Origin: Alitta virens
Taxonomy: Eukaryota > Annelida > Polychaeta > Phyllodocida > Nereididae
Length of the DNA: 64,000 nt
Direction of reading: 5' to 3'
Assembly: GCA_932294295.1 (NCBI GenBank)
Contig: OW028573.1
Span: forward strand, 65,201,829-65,265,828
The notes below the pieces were generated by a model. That model was not told the origin of the DNA. It ran no database searches and saw only the letters and a list, made by a program, of their open reading frames with translations. Made by a program: the position numbers and the translations under genes. This document shows, in pieces, positions 13,133-24,461 of this stretch. Position 1 is the stretch's first letter; every line of letters starts with the position of its first letter.

Positions 13133-14167
13133 CTGCAAAGCAATAATACATCAAATCAGTCATGTATAATTTATGAATGGTTTCTGCATACATATTCCAA
13201 CTGATACATGTTGAACCCATCATGTAATACATTACAACAAAGACATGTAACGATACATGCAGATATTGCGAATTATCCTCAAGAACCGTGTTTTTGCCCC
13301 GTACCCCTTTTTAATGACCCTACCCCTTGAATTCAACCCCTTGACCTTATGAAAATTCTACTATTAACACCTACCCTTGGTATAAAAAGGGGATCCAAAT
13401 AGTAAATATGGCAACTGTGATGTCATAATTCAATTTCTATCTAAATTCCAAGTATTAATACATATTTATCAACGCAAATGCAGTTCTAATATTACATGAA
13501 ACAAATACATCATCTGCAAGGGTAACTGGAGTAAATGCAACTTAGTGTTATATCCTAAAATATATGCATTAATAATAATCATAATGTTGGTGCACATTAT
13601 ATGTTTATTTTGATCTTAATAATCATACCAGCGCACCACTGACCAAATCTCAGCCTTACTAAGAGCAAAAACAAAGAAGCAAATGACATCAGACCATTGG
13701 GAGTGGGTGAGGTTATAAAAAGAACAGTCTCGCATTGAAATTATGTAATGTAAGCGTCCATAGCAACGTACCAAAGACCTTTTCATTCGCAAATAAAGTT
13801 AGGGCCGCCAAATGTCAAATCAAACGCGGAATAACCAGAACAACTAAAGAACACACTGCCTCTGACATTATGCACGGAGACTCCTATGAAATCACTAGCA
13901 TCTGAGACAGAACTGCACAATAACACCTGCCCTCAATAATTAATGACACAGCAATCCAACTTCTAATTCTTCTGTTATGCCTAAGCACAATTGGAAGTCA
14001 AGATAAGGTAGGTGGCCAGATCAGAACCACTCATTCAATACTTGTAATTCTAGCCGAGCATCACCCATTCAATCATCAATAGCGAAAGGTTAGATTTTGA
14101 TCATGAGGTTGTTAGCAGCTGAACTTACAGTAGGAGACTGCCAGGACCGCATGACGCAGCTAATTTA

Positions 14168-14230
14168 AGTGGCGTAGTGGTTAAGGTCGTCGCCAACTAA
14201 GTTAAATGACCTGGGTTCATTAGAACAGCT
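14168..14230 (+). mobile_element. tRNA-like SINE fragment
   Basis: The plus strand has AGTGGCGTAGTGGTTAAGGT followed by CCTGGGTTCATTAGAAC, a box A/box B pair with normal spacing. The box B is mutated (CGA to CAT). No intact cloverleaf. Confidence 0.5.
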
Positions 14231-15129
14231 AGTCCATCTCAGCTAAAAGTCATTCGCAGGGGACGTTCAATTGACAATGCCTTGCATTTAGTGATTATGT
14301 CAAGGCACGTAAATTTTTTTTATTTAATATTCGGGTAACCCACGAACTTCAGGTAATCACAAACCTTACGTTATTGTATTGTACCTGTTACAAGCTGTTG
14401 GTAAATGCTGACTGATTGCTGTGTCCTCACCTTTGTTAAAACTCAATAAAACTGTCATGTATGCAATAAAAAATTAAAAAAAGACTATAACAGTCCAAGA
14501 GGTTGTGTCTCTCAAAAAGCCTGTGGTTAAACAGGTGTTCACAGTTTTTAAACATTAGGGTGCTGGGCAAAAGAGAAACCCCCTGAGTAACTCCAATGCA
14601 ACACGATGATGGTGTGATGATGAGCAAAATGAGGAACATTCTAGACACAGAAAGAAACAAGAGCATGACAGAAAACCATCATTGCCATCATGATCACCAT
14701 CAGCATCAGCAGCATCAGCAGCAGACCCCCATCTTGTTCTATTAGCTTAATCGAGCCCTAGCTAGGCGTAGCTCGCTCATTACTGCAGCATATAGGAAGC
14801 ATAGATCACTTGTATAGGGCTGGCAGACTATGGGTAGACCAAGCCAGAACACACCATGCATCCATATGGCCATACTGTCTCATTATTGCCCTCTCCTGCC
14901 TTTATTATATCATGGAACAACCACAGCAAGTCTCAAGCAGGGCTTCACTTGCCAGCCCTGTGGTCAATTATCACCTGCTCCTATAAATGGACCAGGCATA
15001 AATAGATTCATTGCCTCTCGTGTTAAATATAGAAAGTACCTTGTGATAACTTTATTAATTGCTTCATTGTGCAATAGAATGTCATCATTCATACCAGGTA
15101 TACATTATGTATGGTCCGAAATAAGGTGG

Positions 15130-15175
15130 TTCTGATCGAGAGATGGATAGATGGATAGATAGATAGATAGTTAGA
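15130..15175 (+). repeat. GATA/GATG microsatellite
   Basis: Imperfect GATA and GATG tetranucleotides on the left side of the 90-bp repeat at 15176..15263. Confidence 0.9.
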
Positions 15176-15262
15176 CATGACCAGGTATGGTGCAATTGCG
15201 GCAGGAGAGACCGCGAAGGAGCAAGAATACTATATGGAATGAACCGCAACTAGGGTTGTGCT

Positions 15263-15263
<1 letters not shown>
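15176..15263 (+). repeat. ~90-bp interspersed repeat between microsatellites, copy 1
   Basis: Contains CATGACCAGGTATGGTGCAA, GCAGGAGAGACCGCGAAGGA and ACCGCAACTAGGG. A reverse-complement copy lies at 25876..25966, also joined to a tetranucleotide run at the same end. Likely the tail of a transposable element family whose end generates microsatellites. Confidence 0.85.
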
Positions 15264-15299
<36 letters not shown>

Positions 15300-15474
15300 T
15301 AGATAGATAGATAGATAGATAGATACATGGATAGATAGATACATGGATAGATAGATAGGTAGGTAGGTACTTAGGTAGATAGATAGATAGAAAGATACAT
15401 GGATAGATAGATTGATTGATGGATAGAGATAGATAGATAGATAGATGGATAGATAGCTAGATAGATAGATATGA
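15264..15474 (+). repeat. Compound (GACA)n(GATA)n microsatellite
   Basis: About 210 bp of GACA followed by GATA, GATG and GGTA variants. It directly follows the 90-bp repeat at 15176..15263. The long Tyr/Leu/Ser frame on the minus strand is a by-product of the tetranucleotides. Confidence 0.96.
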
Positions 15475-16409
15475 ATCTTTCTCACTATTGTAATTTGCAT
15501 ATGTATATCACAATAAGACCACTTCACCACAAAGGCCAGTAAATAGCACTAATATGGTGGCCTTGCAATGGTAGTGTCTCAATTGTGAGGTGTTGTTATA
15601 ACGTGACATATTTAATGTATGCCTAATGGTCAATGTGTACTTGGTTATACTGACCACTACGCCTCTGTCCAGTGCTGGTAATTGCTGTCCTTTTGCTGGG
15701 ATTTAATTCTGGGAAAAATTAGAAAAAAAAGAAGAAAAAATAAAAATAAGCCTACAGATTACACTACACTACAGTATCTTTGCGATGCCTGGTCTTCTAT
15801 GCCTCCACGACAATAACTCTCCTAGAAACCTAATAAGCATAATGAGGCAATTGAGACCACTTGATTTACTTTAGAAGTCATGTTTTTAACATTTAAATCG
15901 TTGAGAGGTCGATGATCATTGAATGGCAAATTTCATTTGCGTATAAATTGTGTATGGGAGGGTAATCTCAGCGTTGACATTTGCAAGACTCGAACAAAAG
16001 ATTTCAAGAACGAGATGTCATGACTTTTTGGCCAACCTTCTTATCCTAAATCATTTATAATGGATCTGATATCTCAATTGTGAAGCTATTTGTTAATAAA
16101 AAAAAAAAGGAAATATACCACAAGACATCGCCAGTAAGACCCTCTGTTCCACTTTGGAGTGGTCCTAATGGTTAGGTAGTCTTAATATTGAGGTAAAGTC
16201 ATTGATAGGAATGCAAAAGGGCCTCAATTTAGCGGCCATAACAGCCAAGTGGTCTAGTAAATCAATAAAATTGTATAGTACCTGCTTCAGAAATAATTTC
16301 TGATCAATGTCACTTGGATTAAAGATCATGGTAAGTTCTGAATAAATTATTCTTAAAAGTCGAGATCTCAATTGTGCAGCTATTTACAGCACAAATATAA
16401 GTTATTACC

Positions 16410-16770
16410 AACTGCAGTAAAGTTAAATCGTTAGCTACTGCAGTAAAGTTAAATCGTTAGCTACTGCAGTAAGTTAAATCGTTACCTACTGCAGTAAAGT
16501 TAAATCGTTAGCTACTGCAGTAAAGTTAAATCGTTAGCTACTGCAGTAAAGTTAAATCGTTACCTACTGCAGTAAAGTTAAATCGTTAGCTACTGCAGTA
16601 AAGTTAAATCGTTAGCTACTGCAGTAAAGTTAAATCGTTACCTACTGCAGTAAAGTTAAATCGTTACCTACTGCAGTAAAGTTAAATCGTTACCTACTGC
16701 AGTAAAGTTAAATCGTTACCTACTGCAGTAAAGTTAAATCGTTACCTACTGCAGTAAAGTTAAATCGTTG
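16410..16770 (+). repeat. 26-bp tandem array, 14 copies, with higher-order pattern
   Basis: The unit is ACTGCAGTAAAGTTAAATCG plus TTAGCT or TTACCT, repeated 14 times with very little divergence. The third copy has lost one A. The G/C variant at the fourth base of the last hexamer follows the order G-G-C, G-G-C, G-G-C, then C-C-C-C, so the first nine units form three 78-bp higher-order repeats. Contains PstI-like CTGCAG once per unit. Confidence 0.97.
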
Positions 16771-17524
16771 CCCTTCACACCGATCTGTGCGTGTAATCCC
16801 ATATGACAAAAGCCTCTAACTTTTAACATCAAATTACACGTGTAACCCTTACTTGATAGCAAGACAACGGCATGCCGTATCACATATCAGTAAAATGTGA
16901 TTAGGCCGATCACATTTTTGGAAATCAGTATTCAGTTGACACGAATAACACTGATACTCCTACTGTCAGTGCTGCATCTAATAAATTCTAAATATATCTT
17001 TACTAGTTATTATAAGTTTTATTCGTATAAAATATACACTATAAATTCAAGATTAATAACTAAAACAAAATATGATTTGCACCAAAACAAAGAGGGTTAG
17101 CAAAAACCCCAGATAATCAATTTGTGGCTAAATGTTCCATAATATCACAGATATCTTTTTTACTCAGACTAAAGTCTTCTCACTTTTAACATCAAATTAC
17201 TATAGTATCATGATATTGAGTTCTATAGTTCTGACAGGTCTCTGTTGCAAAAAGTCTGCCATATGTCAGATTGAAGAACCGACTACTGTTTTACCAGGTT
17301 TTTTGTATGCACACATATATTTTTTAATTTCTCACAATTCTCAAGTTAGTTTTACAACAGTTTTAGCCGCTTGTGATGTGGCACTTAAAGGGAATTTACC
17401 TCTATAAATCAAAACTTCACTGCCCACAATTTATTCGCACATATTTAGCCTGCGGGATAAACAATTAAGTGGAATAGTAACAAAAATTCCACTGAAAATA
17501 TAGCGGACAGTTAATTATTCACCA

Positions 17525-17806
17525 TTGCCATGGTATTGCCATGGTATGAAGATGCTTAAAAAAGCCAAAGATGACAAGGCCAGAAAAAGCATCCCTGCAG
17601 CATCCCAGCAGTATCCTCATCATTCCTTGAAGTTGAAGTTAGCCCAGGAGCTTGCCAAGCAGTGCACAGATCCCATTACAACAAGCTGGCTGGTGAGGCA
17701 TGCTCCAAGGACCACCACTCCCGCCAGCTATATCCATGGTCTCCTTGGACTTCACTATGAATATCACCAGGGTGGTTACACACTTCAAATACATAGAATT
17801 TTATGA
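17525..17806 (+). CDS. Unassigned 93-codon open frame beside the foldback
   Basis: From 17546 the frame shows balanced, protein-like codon use (MKMLKKAKDDKARKSI, then SLKLKLAQELAKQCTD and ASYIHGLLGLHYEYHQ) in an otherwise AT-rich area, and ends with TGA at 17804. A duplicated ATTGCCATGGT precedes it. No family is recognised and there are no clear splice sites. It could be a small exon, a transposon fragment or chance. Confidence 0.18.
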   Translation: MPWYCHGMKMLKKAKDDKARKSIPAASQQYPHHSLKLKLAQELAKQCTDPITTSWLVRHAPRTTTPASYIHGLLGLHYEYHQGGYTLQIHRIL

Positions 17807-18159
17807 GGGTAAACCCACTGAACATAGCACTATTTGCCATGAACTGGATCTAATTAATATATGACCATCATCACATCTGCATATTGCCATATTAATATTA
17901 GCTCATAAAGCCACTGTCACACGGGCCGGTTGTGCCGTAGTGAACCCGTAGTATTACGTAATAGTTGCGGAAATCGCTACCCGGCTCGAAGCCGGCGGCC
18001 CCAATACGGCCACCCGTGGATACCCGTGGATACCCGTCAAGCACCCGTGGGACCCTTGGCCAAGCCGCGAAACCCGGCCCCGGTAGCCGGTTGTGCCACG
18101 CTTGCATGGCACAACCGTAGAAATCTCACGGGTGTAAAAAAAAAAAAAAAAAACCCGTG

Positions 18160-18380
18160 GAAGCCGGCGGGTGGCCCGTGGAACCCGGCGGGTGGCCCGT
18201 GGAACCCGGCGGGTGGCCCGTAGAACCCGGCGAATTATTCGTCCCTAATTTCACCCCGGCGGCTTGTTGAGGGGTTCTACGGGTAACCCGCCGGCTTTCA
18301 CGGGTAACCCGCCGGCTTTCACGTGTAACCCGCCGGCTTTCACGTGTAACCCGCCGGCTTTCACGTATACCGCCGGCTTG
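18160..18380. repeat. GC-rich 21/19-bp minisatellites in the left foldback arm
   Basis: The first part repeats a 21-bp unit (AACCCGGCGGGTGGCCCGTGG). After a short gap it switches to units of about 19-21 bp containing GTAACCCGCCGGCTTTCAC. Each block has three or four copies. The two blocks are partly complementary to one another, so this part of the arm can itself fold back. A run of about 17 A precedes it at 18137. Confidence 0.85.
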
Positions 18381-18424
18381 TGGCTACCAGCGTCAGCGTA
18401 GGCAGGGAGGTATATACTTTAAAA

Positions 18425-18930
18425 AGGCTGCTGCTCCTCTAATATTAGTCCGATTTTCCTCAAATAAAAACTGAATGGCAGTATAGCTCATACTGATTCC
18501 ATACGTATTTTCGGATTTAAAAAAACCCGAATATTAAGCGAGATATTTGTCTGAGAAGGCAGTTGTCTTGCGGCGGCTGCTGCTCCATTTATATTAATCC
18601 GATTTACGTCAAATCAGGACTGAATTGTAGTATAAGTCATACTGATTCCATACGTGTTTTCGGATTGAAAATAGACGAAATATTAAGCGAGATATTCGTC
18701 TGAGAAGGTAGCTAGGTTGGCGGAGGCAAACAGTGGTGCTCTCGCAGACGTCCGCGCCCTGACTCTATCAATGCAGGAAAGGCTGCTGCTCCCCTAATAT
18801 TAGTCCGATTTTCGTCAAATTAAAACTGTATTGTAGCATAGTTCATACTGATCATGTTTTCGGATTGAAAAGACCAAATATTAAGCGAGATATTCATCTG
18901 AGAATGCAGTTCTCTGGCGGCGGCCAGGTG
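18425..18930 (+). repeat. Three diverged 150-205 bp modules in the left foldback arm
   Basis: Three direct copies start near 18425, 18575 and 18780 with GGCTGCTGCTCC. Each continues with TAATATTAGTCCGATTTTCG, CATACTGATTCCATACGTG, TTTTCGGATT and AATATTAAGCGAGATATTCG, and ends TCTGAGAAGG. Two further copies lie inverted in the right arm (about 20430..20545 and 20620..20755). A fragment lies at about 19530. The modules pair across the foldback. Confidence 0.85.
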
Positions 18931-20007
18931 CTCTGTGTATGGTCATGACTTGAATGGTGTGGTCAATATTTTTGACCATGATATATATACATTGTTTGGA
19001 TGAGCTTTATTGCAATTCATTTCTACTCATTCTGCCAACTGCCATGACCGTTATGTCAATTGCTAATAGCATTTTGAATGATATAAAGAATGGGTGTAGA
19101 GAATACAGCAAATGCTCAATACATGTGTCAATTGCCTAATTGCCTAAATTGGGGTTCTTTGACCTGTCATTTCATAGTTTGTTCAAAGATGACACAGTAA
19201 TATGACATTGTCTTGATTGTCATTCACAATTACAAAAAGATGTAATTGCTTTCATTAATTAAAAACAATATATTGTATTGTAATTACCAGGCAATGATTA
19301 TATTTGTATATTGGTATTTTTTTTATACATGTGAACATTCTTATCTTTTTGTGTATATTTTTGTAAAATTTAAATGTAATATTGATATTGTAATTAGTAT
19401 TTGTGATTTGATCTGTGATTTTATATGCTATTTTTTATGTACTTATATGGACCAAATATTAAGCTAGATATTCTATATTATATAATAAGCATATAAATCT
19501 ATCTGTCTATCTAAACTATCTGTCTATCACATATTCGATTTTCGTCAAATAAAGACTGAATTATTCAGGGAAATGTGTAGAATTTATATAATAGTTAAGG
19601 TGGGGAAAATTAATGGAGTATACTAGGCACAAACAAGAATATTCTTGTTAATAAAGTTAGTAATACCTCATAGAATATAGATATGTAGATAGACAGATAG
19701 TTATAAGATCTTCACCTAATAATATGTTACTATCAATAATTCATTAATTCGTAATCAATAAAAAACGAAAATAAAACAATGTTTGTTTGCTTGTTGCCAA
19801 TAAAATTCCGACTTGATAAAGATGTCCATGGAGCTATAACAACTATCTATAGATAGATATACTCTAGTTTATATAAATTATCAATATTTCGTTGTTGTTT
19901 CTGAAAATAATCCAACTGAAATTAATATTGATATTGCATGTTCCATCCATGATCAAAACAATCTCCCTCTTTAATATGCATATTAAACAGGAATCAGTTG
20001 AAATTCA

Positions 20008-20234
20008 GAACTTCAATTAATGCTTGTGATCAATGATGAAAAAGCATGACTTACCCCATTCTTTGTATTATTCAAAATGTTAATAGCAATTGACATAACG
20101 GTCAATTCAGAATTTCAATTCATGCTTGTGATCAATGATTTCAATTCATGCTTGTGATCAATGATGAAAAAGCATGACTTACCCCATTCTTTGTATTATT
20201 CAAAATGCTAATAGCAATTGACATAACGGTCAAG
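20008..20234 (+). repeat. Tandem ~110 bp duplication at the inner end of the right arm
   Basis: A segment with TTCAATTCATGCTTGTGATC, GAAAAAGCATGACTTACCCC and TAGCAATTGACATAACGGTC occurs twice. The second copy carries an extra internal 26-bp duplication. The left arm has only one equivalent (about 19040..19095, inverted), so the duplication arose after the foldback formed. Confidence 0.8.
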
Positions 20235-20799
20235 GCAGATTGCTATTACATATATAGGTTAATTGACTTTACAAAACCAAAGGAAAAGTCCTTCCCATTG
20301 GCCAGTTGGCAGAATGAGTAGAAATTAATTGCAATAAAGCTCATCCAGACAATGTATATATAATGGTAAAAAATATTGACCACACCATTCAAGTCATGAA
20401 CATACACAGAGCACCTTGCTGCCTTCTCAGACGAATATCTCGCTTAATATTTGGTCTATTTTCAATCCGAAAACACCTATGGAGTCAATATGAATTATAC
20501 TACAATCCAGTCTTTATTTGACGAAAATCGGACGAATATTAGGGGAGCAGCAGCATTGATACAGTCCCGGCGCGGACGCCTGCGAGAGCACCACTGTTTG
20601 CCTCCGCCAACCTAGCTACCTTCTCAGACGAATAACTCGCTTAATATTTGGTATATTTTCGATCCGAAAACAGATATGGAATCAGCATAAACTATACTAC
20701 AATTTTAGTTCTTACTTAACGAAAATCGGACTAATATTAGGGGAGCAGCAGCCTTTTAAAGTATACTCCTGGAAGCTGCGAGTTACTCGCCTGCTTACT

Positions 20800-21010
20800 C
20801 CTACAACTCGGCGAGTAACCCGTAGAACCCGCCGAGTAACCCGTAGAACCCGCCGAGTAACCCGTAGAACCCGCCGAGTAACCCGTAGAACCCGCCGAGT
20901 AACCCGTAGAACCCGCCGAGGCACCCGTAGAACCCGCTGAGGCACCCGTGGAAGCCGGCGGGTATCCCGGCGGGTTACCCGTAGCACCCGGCGGGTAACC
21001 CGGCGGGTGC
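20800..21010. repeat. GC-rich 21-bp minisatellite in the right foldback arm
   Basis: Repeats of ACCCGTAGAACCCGCCGAGTA, about seven copies, grade into variants with CCGGCGGGTATCCCGGCGGG. The 21-bp unit is seven codons, which explains the long Arg-Val-Leu-rich open frame on the minus strand. It matches the left-arm minisatellite in period and base content but not base for base. Confidence 0.85.
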
Positions 21011-21641
21011 TGCCCCGCCCCTTTTTGCTGCCAGAACCGGTCGCCAAACCGGCGGAAAGAGCTGTTACATAACTATTACGTAATACTACGGGTTCACTAC
21101 GGCAAAACCGGCCCGTGTGACAGTGGCTTAAGGCAAGGTTAATCAACACTAAGAATATGCAAGGGCTATAACAATACAACAAAATATAACTCAAAACAGA
21201 CTGACATGAACAGTTTTCCAACTCAAATTTCCGAGTGCTCCATACCAGAATATTTGGCAAGCAGAAAACATTCTCACAACATGCTTCCGAAATTCGCAAG
21301 CTCATTTACATAATGTCGTATATTTGAGAGAGAGAGCAGACAGCCTCTGAGCATTATTTCAATAATCGCCTCCTCCTCGAAGCTACTCTGCCTGGATCAG
21401 CATGCCTGATGCTTCTCAATTCGGCGTTTTTAGGGGATCACCAAGAACAGTCGCTATTGCCAGTCTTTTAATGAAATGTTGGACTAAACAATATATCAAA
21501 ATATTGGACTGCCAACAGATAGTTTCGGAGAGAAATGTGTTATTCTACCATATATAATACTCAATCAAGTAGAACCTCCCATAACAACCCCTGGTACAAA
21601 TTCTACAGGTCTTATAGACTTAATGCTGCTCAATGTGTTGA

Positions 21642-21832
21642 GTTGGTGGTGGATTAGGGCTTTACGTCCTGTATTTCTGCACCTGATGGGCTAATTAGGA
21701 CAGGTAGAGACCATGGCAATGAGACGAAGGATGAACAGCCATCCAACATAGGCTCGACCAGGAATTGAACCCGGGACCCAGTGGTTGGAAGCCCAGCACG
21801 CTACCACTGAGCTAGGCCCCCACCCCTCAAGG
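21642..21832 (-). mobile_element. Complete tRNA-derived SINE, copy 1
   Basis: Read on the minus strand, the element starts with a tRNA-like head carrying box A (TAGCTCAGTGGTAGCGTGCT) and box B (GGTTCAATTCC). A ~110 bp body follows, ending ATCCACCACC-like without a poly(A) tail. An 8-bp target-site duplication TGTGTTGA flanks it at 21634..21641 and 21833..21840. Box A and B give an internal RNA polymerase III promoter. The same family is at 58939..59124. It is not a working tRNA gene because it continues past the tRNA end into the SINE body. Confidence 0.93.
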
Positions 21833-22446
21833 TGTGTTGAAGTGACCGTGGTACGGGTCCATACAATCGCGAGAATAAATTATGTTGGAACCAAAAACAA
21901 AAATCTTATTTAAACTGCAAAGTGGACTGAATAGTGGGCCTCTATGTGTATGTATTCTGTAGAACACTTGTTAGGCTTTAACAACACAAAATAAACCTCG
22001 CCGATAACACCACCTTTGGAGGCCTTAACTTGCCCTTAAGAGGTAAAATACAACACTAAAAACACGTGGACCCTAAAATAGACGGTCTTAATGGAAAGCC
22101 GGTCTTAATAGTATCAGTACTGTACGTATATATAGCATCAACTTTTGGTCACAACCTGATACAGGGCGGGGTTATTAAAGCTGCTATAAAAGCTGGAGAG
22201 AGACAGCGGAGGATAGCAAGATTAAACGAATGAGTGAGAGGAATGGGGCAGTGACAGTAAATCAATGACCTGTTTAAGCATGAGCCTTTCTCAACTATAG
22301 GTAGCATACAGCTATCCAGGAAGTTACAGCAGGTACCTGAACACGCTACAATCGTCTTCACTGTACATAGCCAGCTCCCCATTCACAAATTGGTGAATTA
22401 AAGCGAACAGCGTTACAGAAACAATGCTCAGTAACTCCATGCCATG

Positions 22447-22512
22447 GTGGGGTCTCGAACCTGCAACCCTCCGGTTAGCAAATGAACGCCTTGGCCATTA
22501 GAGAAGGGTACA
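22447..22512 (-). mobile_element. tRNA-like SINE fragment
   Basis: The minus strand contains CTCTAATGGCCAAGGCGTTC and, 25 bases on, GCAGGTTCGAGACCCC, matching box A and box B spacing. The stems are disrupted. Probably an old SINE head. Confidence 0.6.
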
Positions 22513-23157
22513 ACTAAAAGAGGTAAGAAGTTGTGTATGGGAGGGTAATCTTAAGAAGGCATGAGTCAAGAAGCAGCATAAGTCTCCGTAAATCACCGAC
22601 ACGAGATATTTCACTACGTAAAAGAATATCCTATTGCCTGAAAGTCATGTCATATTTGAATAAAATTCTCTTTTGTAACAACTACTATACATTGGTCATC
22701 AAAGAAAATCTCCCACAGACGATTAACACGTTCTTGTGAGTCTTGTCTGACACATCATTTAAACTTTAAACATCTCAATTTTAATACAATTTTTCCGCAG
22801 ACAATAGTGTCATTAAATGGCAGTGAAAGTGACCGGAAGCAGATTGCGTAACAGCATCAAAACAAGGCAGAGGAAATCCTGTATAATTAAACGGATATAC
22901 GCACGACTTGTACTGGACTAACTTGTAATCATTATGGTGTGTACCAATCTCTGATCACAATACATTAAAACCAGATAAATATCTTTCAAGCAGTGGCGGT
23001 TGTGTATCATTCCACTTTTAACTTGGTATTACCAGCAAAACATTTCCTTACCATCACTTAATATTTGACACTCCCAAAGACAATTCATGTCTATTCTTGT
23101 ACAAATTTGACATTAAATGTCAAATTTACATTCGAGTGAAATTAAATTTTTGTGTGA

Positions 23158-23644
23158 TAGGTACAAAGAGGTTAAGATGACTTCAGACCTTTCAGTGTTT
23201 TAGCAAATTACAACACTTCCAACATAAAGGGAGATCGTAGATTTACACGATATACATATCTTGGGTGTGGCTGATCCTTTAACATTGTGAATGACGCAGT
23301 TAAATGTTTCTTTTCCATTGTTACATGTCTTTACCACAACAACGAAATGTCATGGAATTTCATGAATATTTGATAACTGATCCAATTATAACAAGTACAT
23401 GTCTTGACTCGTTTCAGTTTGTTCAAAAACTACAGGTGGCAGCACCGTGTATACAGATAACAATGTAGAATGGCACAAAGATCAGTGACGTCAGAGCCAA
23501 TCACACACAAAACTGAGCCAGAACTTAGTAAATTGAATCGTCCCGATTCTGGAAGCCTGAGTAGTTATGTGTTGCTCATGTTAAAGTGTTATACTTTGCT
23601 GAAATACTGAAACTTCTGAAGTCATCTTAACCTCTTTGTACCTA
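23158..23644. mobile_element. 487 bp non-autonomous element with ~48 bp terminal inverted repeats
   Basis: The left end TAGGTACAAAGAGGTTAAGA, continuing through TGACTTCAG to TTTAGCAAA (about 23207), is matched in reverse complement by 23597..23644 with only a few mismatches. There is no coding frame inside. A 19-base part of the repeat (TGAAACTTCTGAAGTCAT) also occurs at about 9267..9285, consistent with a dispersed family. A near-palindrome, AATTTGACATTAAATGTCAA, lies just outside at 23105. Confidence 0.8.
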
Positions 23645-24461
23645 CCAGCACAACCTCCCGATTACTATGACTGAGGATACATAAAAAGCACGCATTCGAT
23701 TTTGGTGAATTTGTGGGCCATTGATGACCAGCAGGAAAAAAAAAAAATATCACCCAATATCAATGAAATTCTGAGTGATTTCCACATTCTTCTTTCAATG
23801 GTCATTTAGCCGACCAAATGGGCTAATCTTAAACACTTTCATCAACTTTACAGAATGCAATACGTCACTATATGGATTCGGAGTACAGGATGATGTTCTG
23901 AATTTTTCCAAAGAAGTGTGCATACTTTTGCTGGACACTGTACCTGTACCTCTCTGAAACTCCGAAGGAAGAAAAGGTCAGCTGTTCACAATACACTAAG
24001 AAATAGTAATCTATAACCAAGATAAGAATTTTCACTGTAAATACTTTTGGCTCAAGATGCGTCCTATCCGCATACATAGAGAGGGACAGAAATACAAAAT
24101 ACAGCTATAAAAGTTCTATAAAGTTCTTGACATGATAATTATACGTATATAAGAAGACAATTATATGTATATAAGGATTAGAATAAATGTTATTTATACT
24201 CGGAGACAGTATAACAATAAAGCATCAGCACTGAGGCTTGTCACAGATAAAACAAATTCAAAAACAACTAAAAACAAAAAAAATTAGTCTTAACTGTTGT
24301 CTAAAAGACTAAAGCTTGAATAATGACTTAGATTATGCTCATAAATGGTACATGTAGGTACTATATTGATAGCAGTTTTCTTTGGTACATCTCCATTGTT
24401 TGAGATATTTCATAAATTCTTTCACGTTACATGAACTTTTCCATAAATAAGGAATCGAATT

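Larger units (their letters stand above)
13133..16409. other. Gene-free stretch with microsatellites
   Basis: Apart from the tRNA-like relic at 14168 and the microsatellites at 15130..15474, it is AT-rich. TCTCAATTGTG plus AGCTATTT occurs twice (about 16072 and 16367), bracketing about 290 bp. TGTGTATGGGAGGGTAATCT at 15950 recurs near 22534. Confidence 0.5.
17909..21128. mobile_element. 3.2 kb foldback DNA element with >1 kb inverted arms
   Basis: The outer ends are inverted repeats. The left begins AGCCACTGTCACACGGGCCG and the right end is its complement. Similarity continues inward through CCGTAGTGAACCCGTAGTAT and TTACGTAATAGTT. The arms then pass through GC-rich 21-bp minisatellites, repeated 150-200 bp modules, and a segment containing TTATGTCAATTGCTAATAGC. 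They extend roughly over 17909..19100 and 20053..21128, leaving about 0.95 kb of AT-rich centre. The element is flanked by TAA on both sides (17906..17908 and 21129..21131), as expected for 3-bp TWA duplications of PIF/Harbinger-type elements, though three bases could match by chance. No transposase frame is present, so it is non-autonomous. The 197-codon open frame in the right arm is translated minisatellite, not a gene. Confidence 0.85.

Noticed and set aside
15261..15530. 89-codon Tyr/Leu/Ser frame
   Set aside because: Translation of the GATA/GACA microsatellite.
20712..21305. 197-codon minus-strand open frame rich in Arg, Val and Leu
   Set aside because: It is translated 21-bp minisatellite plus the foldback TIR; no protein family has this repeat for a functional reason here.
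21755..21826. Possible tRNA gene on the minus strand
   Set aside because: Box A and B are present, but the sequence is the head of a SINE with a body, target duplications and a second copy.
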